NCBI RefSeq assembly: GCF_035582795.1
Contig: NW_027445659.1
Coordinates: 271,874 to 335,873, forward strand
Direction: 5' to 3'
Source: Mycteria americana
Lineage: Eukaryota; Chordata; Aves; Ciconiiformes; Ciconiidae
Length of the DNA: 64,000 bases
Position 1 is the stretch's first letter, and the number at the start of each line of letters is the position of its first letter. This document shows positions 20,770 through 31,500 of the stretch, in pieces. A program made the translations under genes and the position numbers. Below the pieces are notes generated by a model. That model saw nothing but the letters and a program-made list of their open reading frames with translations, was not told where the DNA came from and ran no database searches.

Positions 20770-21319
20770 TGTAGTCTAACAGGAGGCGGTGGAAGGCCAG
20801 GGCTTACATAAAGCCGGTAAGGGGGAATCTGACCGGAAAGGGGAACGTCTAAACAAGCGTTACTGTCCTTGGGAGTCAAGCGCATCCTGGAGAAATAGGA
20901 AAGCTAAGTACCACGTTTTGGGAACCATCTAAACCTCCTAGTAGAAGCGTGATAAGAAGCACCCTCACGCAACCTATCCTCATTATAATACTAAAAGTCA
21001 CACCCCTCGAGCCGGAGACCCCGGCCCAAGCAGAGACCCCTCGCCTCTGAGCGTGCACAGCATATTAAAGTAGCGCTGTCGCTTTAAGTTGAAGTAAGAG
21101 AAATGTAGACCAATAGAAAACTGCTTTGTGTAATTACTTATGCCTACGCATAAGTAGACCATATAAATACCGTACCTGCGTGACCGAACTTTGCGCTAGC
21201 TTTGCGGAGCTACCGCCTAGCACCCATCTCCGCGCAGACACGACATAAAATATCTCTGCCCCGTGCGTATATCGGCGTCTCGCACAGCGGGTAAACGACC
21301 TCGCAGTCGTGGGATAACG
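20770..21319 (+). repeat. ERV-B1 3' LTR (550 bp)
   Basis: Begins TGTAGTCTAACAGG and ends GTGGGATAACG (final A changed to G), followed by the target duplication CAGG. Same length as the 5' LTR with about 50 differences by eye, many of them CG here versus TG/CA in the 5' copy. Confidence 0.92.
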
Positions 21320-21584
21320 CAGGCACGTCACCGTTATCCGAGCGTTCCCAGGCACAGCAGAGTCATGCGATCGGCAGTACGGCAAGGTGTGAAAGCAAAA
21401 AGCAGCCACTAACAAGCACTAGACTGTCATATACAGTAAGGCAAGCACGCCCCACGGTAAGCACAGAAGCCTGCCAATTAATCGCTGAACAGCAATAACA
21501 GCTATAACTTTGGTCTAGCACATGGCAATCAAACCTTTCGTTATCTTGAACCCTTCGAGCCCCATGTTGGGCACCAAAAACGAC
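21320..21584 (-). mobile_element. ERV-C leader with tRNA-Lys primer site (21559-21576)
   Basis: The minus strand reads TGGTGCCCAACATGGGGC at 21576-21559, which differs from the lysine-tRNA primer site TGGCGCCCAACGTGGGGC only by two C-to-T/G-to-A changes at CG sites. It lies 8 bases from the end of an LTR-C copy (21585-22196). The sequence on its left to 21320 is then the untranslated leader. It is cut at 21320 by ERV-B1, so its continuation should lie left of 5467, where the minisatellite is. Confidence 0.7.
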
Positions 21585-22196
21585 CTTCACGGTTTAACCC
21601 CAGCCAGAAACTAAGCACCGCTCAGCCACGTGCTCACTCCCCCCTGGTAGGAGGGGGGAGAGAATCGGAAGAGTAAAAGTGAGAAAACTCACAGGTTGGG
21701 ATAAAGATGGTTTAACAGGTAAAGCAAAAACCACGCACACAAGCAAAGCAAACCAAGGAATTCATTCGCTCGTTCCCATTGACAGGCAGGTGTTCGGCCA
21801 TCTGCAGGAAAGCGGGGCTCCATTATGCATAATGGTTACTTGGGAAGACAAAATGCCGTAACTCAGAACATGTCCCCCCTTCCTCCTTCTTCCCACACCT
21901 TTATATGCTGAGCATGACATCATATGGTATGGAATAGCCCTTTAGTCAGTTAGTGTCAGCTGTCCCAGCTGTGTCGTGTTTGTGTCCATCGCCGTCCCCC
22001 CCTCCCCCCCCCCCAACTTCTTGTGCACCTGGCAGAGCATGGGAAGCTGAAAAGTACTCGATTTAGTATAAGCACTACTTTGCAACAACTAAAACATCTC
22101 TCTATTATTCACACTCTGTTCAGCACGTATCCAAAATGTAGCCCCATACTGGCTACTATAAAGAAAATTAACTCTATCCCGGCCAAAACCAGTACA
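21585..22196 (-). repeat. LTR-C copy b (612 bp), 5' LTR of ERV-C
   Basis: On the minus strand it starts TGTACTGGTTTTGGC and ends AAACCGTGAAG, close to the other LTR-C copies, with TATA box (GCATATAAAGG, near 21903) and shared blocks around the promoter and the AACCTGTGAGTTTTCTCAC stretch. A C-rich run at 21995-22016 is unique to this copy. No clean 5-bp duplication was found, as expected because the other end of ERV-C is not intact. Confidence 0.85.
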
Positions 22197-24843
22197 GTCT
22201 CTCCGGCCTCTTCGGGACCTCTCTCACCCCTGTGACGATGCCTCTCGTTCTGTCAGAACCTTTGGCTAAGCCATCTTTGCGCTCCACAGCAGTCTGTCTC
22301 TTTTCTGCCTTATAGTATGTTTCTGTTTGGTATCTGGCACCCCAAAGATGTCTATCGTCGGCGCAGATCTCCTCTTGAGTTTTTCAGAGAAGGCGATAGC
22401 CTTCATCTGTTTTGACGGACGCATCTCCCGTGGTGTTTTGTGCTGTGCTTTGCAATTTATTTTTCTTCTAACTACCTAGGTGTTAATTAGGCTGCTTCAT
22501 ACAGCCTCTCATATGTTTCTTGTATTTCCATGTTTTTTTTCAAGTTTTCTGTCCTTTGGGACTCATGTAGTTCTCCTAACGGAGTCAGTCGGAGAGACCG
22601 TCGAGGTGCCTCTGAATCGTTAGTGATTTACAGTACATAGTTTACTTTGCAACCAGAGATATTTTTGAGAAAGGATTCTTACAGGATCTAGATCTGCTTT
22701 GTCATTCAGTCCCGTCCACAACGTAGTTCTCGTAGAAGTTAGGAAGCATGTGCCGTCTTGCTAGAAATGAAGCATAACCCTATAGCATCTTGTTATTTTC
22801 TATTGGGAACTAAAGCATATCATTTTTGATAATACTATTGATGTTGCATGTAACGAGCTACTTTCCTACACAGCTTAGCATGACATCTATCTTTTCCTAT
22901 CTACGCCCCAGAAAAATTAGGTTTAATTTTTTACCCTGTTACATCATCGATACAACAGATGTAGTTGTAGTAAAGGGGCAGGGATCGTCATCATCTCCAG
23001 TAAGGGTTGCTTTTTCTGTCCAGTACTTTGCATGCTGTAAAATTAAGGCCGATGAAAAAACTCCCTGCTGCTCCTGTGGCTGCCTTTATGCTTTCCGATG
23101 GTTTGTCCCGCCCTGTTCCCAGGGGATTGTGGGAAGGGAGGTGGGCGGGGCCTGGGGTCTATGAGCCACAGCCTCTCATCAGGGAGCTCATTCTGCTCCT
23201 GGGCTTCTTGGGTGTGTGTGCTCTGCTGTTCCTTCAGTTTATTGTTGGTTTTGAGGTAGCTTTTGAGCTAAGCTATTTGGGTAGTTGTGTTTCAATAGTG
23301 AGAGATGTGGAGGCATCTGTTTGAGTTAAGGGCTTCAGGTCCACTCAAGGTTTCACCAGCACATATAAGAGAAAGTACATTTATATGCAGGTTTTTTTTT
23401 TTTTTCAGATGAGTAATTTTATATTGCATGTTTGGGGTGTCAAGATGGTTTAATAGTATGTTTTGGGGTTTTTTCCTTGTTCTCAGTGCATTGTATTTTT
23501 CTGGCATTCCTGACTTTATTGAAGATGGAGTCTTTTTTTTTTTCACCAGTTTGGCTGTATACTGTGGAAGTTGTTGATATCCTCTCCTTATAGGACCGAT
23601 GGTGAGATGATCTAGCGGGCGTTAAGGTGAGCACCTCATACGCATCTGTATGTTGTAGCATTTCTCATGAAAGCAGCCGGGACATGAGGCATAGTGTGTT
23701 TGAGGGTATGGAACGGCTCACTGCCTTTCCCGATTGCCCCCAGAGTACCATGTTGTCTCTTGAAATTTTGCAGTTTGTGGCAGGCCCCTCATAGATTATA
23801 AGCATCAGGACCTCTCTTATTTTGTGGGCCTGTAGCAGAGCCTGGAGTCCGTGGGAAGACAGAAGATAGGAGGCGCTCACAGGGCACAGCTTGGAAGAGC
23901 AGCTCCCGAGGAGCGGCCGATACAGGGGGTTCAGGGGTGCGAGTACAGTGCAGGAGCTGTTGGGAAAGAGTGGGGTCTTTCCCCAATAGTTCAGGAGAAG
24001 AGAAGGGGTTTCTAAAGTTTTGGGACCCGGGGATGGTTGGGAAAGGGAGACGGGTTCACCAGCATTTCTCAGATGGGTTTTGCACTTGGATTTGGGTGTC
24101 GATGAGGTCTGTATTTTTGTCTCTACGCAGCTGACGGGAGGTATGCCAAAGTCGCAAGAGAGGCAGCGTAAACTGTCTAGGCCTCCTCATCACAATATGC
24201 AGGGCTGAACCTCATCTCGGAAAGCATGAGGTACATTAAAATACATCCTCCAGAAGTCAGAGATCTCTGCTCCTCTGTGCCTTTTCCTTACTTCATTCCC
24301 TGACTGAATGTTTCCATCCATCCCTTCACTGTCCCTGTGGATGTCACAGTCATTGTTATTTAGAGGCATTGACTAGGCACTTATTTCCAGATTTCTTGTA
24401 TCATTGTCTTCCTTGGAACTTCTTGGAGAAGAGGATGCGTATTCTTTGTGCTTGTAACAATCTCCAGGCAGGGCTGTGGGTTTCTTTAGCTCAGTCCTGG
24501 GCACACAAGCTTTTCCTATTATTCCATTTTTGCCTTTTTCCTGAAGTGTCCAATGAGGTCTGGTCTAGTATCAGTCATGGCAGTTAGGTTCTCTTGTTCT
24601 TGTTCAGCTGTTGTGTTTTTAGGCCCAGTTTCTGTAGTCGTAAGGTGTCCATTTTAGATCTTTGAGTCACCATGTCCCACCACGGTGGTCTTTCCATCGG
24701 CCGCCTGCCGCTGTAATTCCCTAAGGGGCTTTGTAGGTAACTGGGCTCAAGGGTCTCGAGCCGCCGTCACGGTGGACCTCTCATCCTCGTGGCTTTGTCT
24801 GTCAGGCAGTCTCGGTTGCTTCACGCTTGGTTGCTTTTCTTAG
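22197..24843. other. Intergenic or intronic DNA, no recognised gene
   Basis: Both strands have only short open frames. AT-rich to 23000, then a GC-richer block at 23090-23190, T-runs at 23390-23405 and 23535-23545. No LTR, CR1 or coding domain recognised. Splice-like signals are scattered but not convincing. Confidence 0.6.
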
Positions 24844-24947
24844 GCCGGCCGGGCATTGAAGATTACGGTTCCCGAGTCCTCGGAGATGGACCGACTATAC
24901 AAGCGGGCTCCTGTTGTGGCCAGTGACCCCGAGGTAGAGCACAGGAG
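24844..24947 (+). CDS. Exon-like segment, unknown gene
   Basis: Preceded by a pyrimidine-rich acceptor (TTGCTTTTCTTAG) and followed by GTGAGC donor. One frame is open through all 104 bases and gives polar text (ITVPESSEMDRLYKRAPVV). Not recognised. It lies just before the 2.15-kb tandem array, whose units contain similar acceptor/donor-bounded islands. Confidence 0.35.
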
Positions 24948-25221
24948 GTGAGCAGAGCTGTGTTAGACTGCTGGGGGATAGGATATGTCTGGGATGTGAC
25001 TGTTAAGCTAAGGGAAAGAAGAGGGAAGGGTGTATACCATTTCTGGGTGTTACTGTTTGTGTTTTCTTGAACTCGACGATGTTGCTGACTCTGTATGCCA
25101 GAGCGGAGCACGCGGCACAGATCGCCAAGGTTAGCGGAGCAAAGGGGCCAGAAGGCGTAGGCTCGCTGTTTGTTATGGTATTTGCCAGCATCCGGTTGAC
25201 TTTGTTTTATTCTCGCTGCAG

Positions 25222-25278
25222 ATGCACGGTAGGGAGCCGAACACCGACGGGAGGAGGCGAGCGGAGCGCAACGAGAAG
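25222..25278 (+). CDS. Exon-like segment (19 codons), founder of a repeated module
   Basis: Acceptor TTTATTCTCGCTGCAG, 57 bases open in phase 0 (MHGREPNTDGRRRAERNEK), donor GTAGGT. Related 60-base islands with the same flanking signals occur in the array at 26759-26818 (with a stop at codon 9) and 28918-28977. The first copy is the only one without a stop, so it may be the original exon and the rest decayed duplicates. Function unknown. Confidence 0.4.
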
Positions 25279-25532
25279 GTAGGTCGGCACACGACGACGG
25301 AAGGAACGTGCCACTGTTAGTGCCTGTGCGACTAGTTAATGCTCTGTTTGGAAGGTGTAAAGCGACCCACAAAACAACCTGCAGAGCAGGATGTCTGCAC
25401 CTGAGCTTGTCAGCCAAGGCGAGCGATGAACAGCAAACCGTAGCGGCGGTTATTTTTGAGGGGTAGATCTGTGAGCGGGCGACCGCTTCCGGGCCCAGCG
25501 GTCACTTTGTATCTCCGGTTTTCTAGGTGCCG

Positions 25533-28500
25533 TGGATGATGCCTGGCAACTGTGGGAAAATATCTACTAGCCAATATGTTTTTTTGTCAAGGATGGATTC
25601 AGGCTCCCGGCCCTCTGAAAGCTAAGTTGAGGCACCGGCGCTCGGGAGGGGACGAGGTCGGCAATTGCACGAAGGGGTTGTAAAGATAGTGTAGGGGAGA
25701 GGGCTGTCCAGGAAGGGTCCCCTTTGGGCAGGTAAAGGGAGCAGGTTACTCATCGGTATGATGCTAGCATGTTCTGGGCAGGGCAGTTCCAGCCTGTGCC
25801 TGTTGCTGTGTAGTTTGTGTGGTCCGTCTTGCGTGTCTTTGAACTTCCTCAGGTCACAATACGTTCTCTTGCGCTCGAGGAGCACGGCGTGTGCCTTTAG
25901 TGCAGTACCTATGGTCTCAAATGCCTGTACTCATTGGCATAGCATCAATTGGGTGCTTTTGTCTCGCATCTCAGAAGTTTCTGGATGGTCCTCTTCCGCA
26001 GCGGCGTTCCTGGCTGCGTGAGCGGGTCTGATCTAGGCATCTATTTTAGGGCGCTGGGACTTTTCCCCACATCCTCTCTTCTTAGGTCTCGAATCCAAGC
26101 TTCTTGCACAGACATCCTCTCAGTTTTGAGAGTAACTTCTTGTCATGGGCTGTGATGTTTTACTCCTTTTTCTGGGGTTGCCATAGAGCCTCCTCACATC
26201 ACCATCGCAGCCCTGCAGGTCTTCTTGCCTGACTACATCTTCTGTCTGGGTGTCATTTTTCTTGGTGAGTGTTCTCTCATCTCTGAGGCGCCTTGTTTGT
26301 AGCGTTCTCTTTAGTGTTGGTTTGTGCGTGTGCGTGTTTGGCTTGGAGCTGCCCTGCTCGGGGGTATAGAGTCAGGGCTGGGCTAGGTGGAATAGCCATA
26401 AGAATCGCTATGGCTAATCTGTTGATATGTCTAGACTGAAGCAAAGGTTGTACAGTCACGGGGGATGGAGTAGCTGTTGGCAGCGGGTGAGGACTGTGAC
26501 TTATGTAGTGTTTTGCAGGTGCCAAGGGGATGACTGGAGGTGTGTGGGAGAGGCAGCTGGAGTGCTTATTGAGCAGAAGGAGTCTCAAAGGTGTTTAGGC
26601 TTGTATGTGTAGGGCTTAATGTTTGATTTATGTACTTCCTTTAATGGCAGGCTGTAGCTGAACTGTAGATGGTGTTCCTAAATAGGAACAAGGCCTCTGG
26701 AGTTGTTAAGATAGTACTTTGCATCTGTGTGACTTTTTCAATGATATTATTTTTGCAGATGCAGAGGGACAAGGCACGCAACTAAGCGCAGCGTAGGAGA
26801 GCGGAATGCCGTAAGAAGGTGGGTCGGTGTGTGGAATTAAAGGGAAGATGTGATCAGTGTGGCTATGTGACTACGTTACGCTATTTCTATTTTTCTTACT
26901 GTGAAAGCGTGGAGCGATGAGCGATGTGGGATAAGGGCACCGTAGCTGATTCGGGCAAGGTGAGCGTTGATCGGTGGGGTGAAGTAGCGGTTACTTTTCA
27001 GGTGTTGTGTTGCTGGTGCAGTTTATAAGCAGCAAATGTTATCTGGCTTTTACAGGTGGTGTGCAAACCTGAATATGGAAAACCAAGGAGATGGAGGCCA
27101 GGTGGGTGAGCTGTCAAGGGAAAGGAGTGTGAGATGGGGATCACTATTGGCAGGCTTTGGCTTCAGGCTGTATCTTGGCATGTGCCTTACTGCTGGGGTT
27201 TTTTCAGGTGAAGTAGGCAGGCTCGGAGAGGTGATGCTGTGTACTGATGAGGGGTCCGAGAAGGTGAGGCAGTTGAGGGCCAGGCTGGCATCTAATAGCA
27301 AAGTACTATATGCTAATGAGTTGAATTTTTACTCTTTGCTTTTGCAGGTTCTGTGCAGGCTGCCTGTGGAATTGAATGAGCGTTTGAGGTGAGCTGGGTA
27401 GCAGAGCGGAGGAGCGCGGGGCCGGCGATGTCTCGCAAGTGCGATGATAACTTTGCATGTCTTGGCATCGTAGGTGGCACAAGTGATGACAGCCATAGCA
27501 TCTGAGTGGAATTGGCATGGAGCAGGTGAGCAGAACAGCACAGCGTGTCTGATGCGGGGATGTTGTGGGAAAGGTGCATGGTGACGGATGTGATGCTGAC
27601 TGATGGCACCATTGTGTGTGGCTTGGTGTTGTGTGGTGGGCTCTTTTTTGGATGATGATGAGGAACCTGGCAACTGCAGGATTTCTTCAGTGGGCTGATT
27701 GTGATTTTGTCTTTTTGAGGATGGAAACAGACTTCTGGCCCTCTGAAGGCGAAGCTGAGGCTCCGGTGCTGGGGAGGGGCTGGGGGATGGAGGGGACAGA
27801 ATTATTGGCAATTGCATGCAGGGGTTGTAAAGATAGTGTAGGGGAGAGGGCTGTCCAGGAGCAGTCCCCGTCGGCCAGGTAAAGGGTAGCAGGTTAATCT
27901 TCAACATGACACTAGTGCGTTAGTGGGCAGGGCAGTTCCAGCCTGTGTCTGTTGCTGCGTGGTTTGTGTGGTCTGTCACGTGTGTCTTGGACCTTCCTCG
28001 GGTCTCGATGTCCTCTTTGCGCTCAAGGAGCATGGCACACGCCTCGGCCACCATCCCTAGGGTCTCAAATGCCTGTACTCATCGGCATAGCGCTACTCAG
28101 GCACTTCTTTTCCTGCATCAAAGTCTTAAACCGTGGATCGGTCCTGCATCTTGGAGATTTCCCAGCGGTTGTCTTTGTTGCAGCGGTGTTCCTGGCTGTG
28201 AGCAGGTCTGCTCTCTAGCTGTCTCTTTTAGTGGAGTGGGAGTTCTTCCCTGCATCCTTAAGTTGTTAGGTCTTGAAGCCAGGCTTCTTGCACAGGCATC
28301 GTCTCAGTTGTGAGGGTAACTTCTTGTCACGGGCTGTGACGTTCTACTCTTTTTCTGGGGTTGCCGAGAGCCTCCTCCCATCACCATCACGGCCCTGCAG
28401 GTCTTCTTGCTTGCTGACGTCCTCTGTCTGAGTGTCCTTTTTCTTGCTGAGAGTTTTCTCTCATCTCTGAGGTGCCTTGTTTGTAGCGTTCTGTGTAGCG

Positions 28501-31500
28501 TTGGTCTGTGCATGTGTGTGATTGGCTTGGAGCTGCCCTGCCCAGGGTTGTAGGTGGAATAGCGACAAGAGTCTATGGCTAACCTGTTAATATGCCTAGA
28601 CTGTTGCGGCAAAGGTTGTACAGTCATCTGAGGTTGAGTAGCCATCGGCAGGTTGTGTGGATAGGTGTTCTCATAGTGTTTGATGGGGTTGAGCGCAGCC
28701 ATGTGGGAGGGGCTGTTCAGGGGTGGCGAAGCGGATTCCATGTCAGAGGCGTTAAGGCTTCTTCATGTGGGACTTAAAGGTGTGGGGTTTTCTGTTTTTT
28801 TTGTAATGGTAGGCTGTAGTTGGACTCTAGATGGTATTCCCAAGTGGGAACAAGATGTCTGGGGTTGCTAAGGTATAGGTCTGCATCCGGGTGGCTTGTT
28901 TGATATTGTTTTTGCAGGTGCAGAGGCACAAGCTGTGCAGGGTGATGGAGTAGAGGTGAGCAGAGGACAGTAAGAAGGTGGGTTGGTGCATGGTATTAGA
29001 GGAAAGATGTGACTGGTGGCTATGTGACTACATGATGGTGGGTTTTTCTTATTTTGAAGGTATGAAGCAATGAGCTATTTTGGATATGGGCACTGGAATT
29101 GACTCGGGCAAGGTGAGTGTTGATCGGTGGGCTGAAGTAGTGGTTATTTTTCAGGCGGTGTGTTGCTAGTGCAGTTATAAACAACAAATGTTATTTGCCT
29201 TTTACAGGTGGTGTGTAAACCTCAAAGTGGAAACCCAAAGTGATGGAGGCCAGGCAGGGGAGCCATCAAGGGAAAGGTGTGCGAGATGGGGATCGGTGCG
29301 GGCAGGATGTGGTTTTGGGCTGTATCTCGGTACGTGCCTTTACCGCTTGGGTTTTTGCAGGTGCCGCACACTGGCTCAGAGGGGCACGGGCAGAGGCTGA
29401 CGAGAGGTCTGAGAAGGTGAGGCGGATGTGGGACTTGTTGGCATCTACTAGACAAGTACTATATGGCTAGTCAGTCGAAGTGTTTCTCTTTGGTTTTGCA
29501 GGTTCTGTGCGGGCTGCCTTTGGAAGTGGATGAGTGTTTGAGGTGGGAAGAGCATTTGAGGTGACCTGGGGAGCAGAGGAGCACAGGCTGGTGATGTCTT
29601 GCAAGCGCCATGGCAATTTTCCATGTCTCGGTATTGTAGGTGCCACAAGTGACGAGAACCACAGCGTCCGACTGTGGAATCGGCATGGAGCAGGTGAGCA
29701 GAATGCCACAGCGTGTCTGATGCGGGGGATGTTGTGGGAAGGTGCCTGGTGACAGATCTGCTGCTGACTGATGGCATGGTTGTGTGGCTTGGGGTGGGGT
29801 GTTTTTTTGCAGATGATGATGAGGAAGCTGGCACCTGCAGGATTCCTCCAGTGGGCAGATTGTGGTTTTTGTCTTGTTGAGGATGGAATGAGACTCGTGG
29901 CCCTCTGAAGGCGAAGTTGAGGCACCGGTGCTGGGGAGGGGGCAAGAGGACAAGGTTGGCAATTACATGAAGGGGTTGTAAAGATAGTGTAGGGGAGAGG
30001 GCTGTCCCGGAGGAGTCCCCCTTGGGCAGGTAAAGGGTAGCGGGTTACTCTTCAGCATGACACTAGTGCATTAGTGGGCAGGGCAGTTCCAGCCTGTGTC
30101 TGTCTGTTGTGTAGTTTGTGTGGTCTGTCTTGTGTGTCTTGGACCTTCCTCGGGTCTCCATGTCCTCTTTGCGCTCAAGGAGCACGGCACGTGCCTCGGC
30201 CACCATCCCTAGGTTCTTGAATTCCTGTACCCATTGGCATAGTGCTACTCAGGCACTTCTTTTCTTGCATCAAAGTCTTAAAGCGTGGATCGGTCCTGTA
30301 TCTTGGAGACTTCCCGGCGGTCTTCCTTGCTGTGAGCAGGTCTGCTCTCTAGCTGTCTCTTTTAGTAGAGTGGGAGTTCTTCCCTGCATCCTTGAGTTGT
30401 TAGGTCTTGAAGCCAGGCTTCTTGCACAGGCATCGTCTCAGTTGTGAGGGTAGCTTCCTGTCATGGGCTGTGATGTTCTACTCTTTTTTTCTGGGGTTGC
30501 CACAGAGCCTCCTCCCATCACCATCACTGCCCTGCAGGTAGTCTTGCTTGCTGACATCTTCTGTCCGAGTGTCCTTTTTCTTGCTGAGAGTTTTCTCTCA
30601 TCTCTGAGGCGCCTTGTTTGTAGCATTCTGTGTAGCGTTGGTCTGTGCATGTATGTGATTGGCTGGGAGCTGCCCTGCCCGGGGGTATAGAGTTGGGGCT
30701 GGGTAGGTGGAATAGTGACAAGAGTAGCTGTGGCTAACATGTCGATATGCCTGGACTGTGGAGGTAAAGGTTGTACTGTCATCTTGCATGGAGTAGCTGT
30801 CGGCAGCAGGTGAGGACCGTGGCTTCTGTAGCATTTGGCAAGTGCCAAGGGGATGACTGGAGGTGTGTGGGAGAGGCAGCTAGAGTGCTCGTTGAGCAGA
30901 AGGAGTCTCAAAGGTGTTTAGGCTTGTATGTGTAGGGCTTAATGTTTAATTTATGTACTTCCTTTAATGGCAGGCTGTAGCTGAACTGTAGGTGGTGTTC
31001 CTAAATAGGAACAAGGCCTCTGGAGTTGTTAAGATAGTACTTTGCATCTGTGTGACTTTTTCAATGATATTATTTTTGCAGATGCAGAGGGACAAGGCAC
31101 GCAACTAAGCGCAGCGTAGGAGAGCAGATTGTATTAGGACTTGGGTGATATTATAGGGAAGATGTGACCAGTGTGGCTATATGACTACATTACGGTATTT
31201 CTATTTTTCTTACTGTGAAAGCGTGAAGCGATGAGCGATGTGGGATCAGGGCACCGTAGCTGACTCGGGCAAGGTGAGCGTTGATCGGTGGGGTGAAGTA
31301 GCGGTTACTTTTCAGGTGTTGTGTTGCTGGTGCAGTTTATAAGCAGCAAATGTTATCTGGCTTTTACAGGTGGTGTGCTAACCTGAACATGGAAAACCAA
31401 TGAGACGGAGGCCAGGTGGGTGAGCTGTCAAGGGAAAGGAGTGTGAGATGGGGATCGCTATTGGCAGGCTTTGGCTTCAGGCTGTATCTTGGCATGTGCC

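Larger units (their letters stand above)
5467..21319 (+). mobile_element. ERV-B1: gamma-like provirus with nested ERV-E and solo LTR
   Basis: Two 550-bp LTRs (5467-6016 and 20770-21319) bracket gag, pro, pol and an env remnant. The 4-bp direct repeat CAGG lies at 5463-5466 and again at 21320-21323, which proves both LTRs belong to one integration even though they are 15 kb apart. The excess length is explained by a solo LTR at 8017-8584 and a complete second provirus at 11955-19875. Gag and pol motifs are of gammaretrovirus type. By eye the two LTRs differ at about 50 positions (near 9%), so the integration is old. All genes are broken. Confidence 0.92.

Noticed and set aside
24863..25417. 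184-codon minus frame before the tandem array
   Set aside because: Overlaps plus-strand exon-like islands, has low-complexity composition and no domain.
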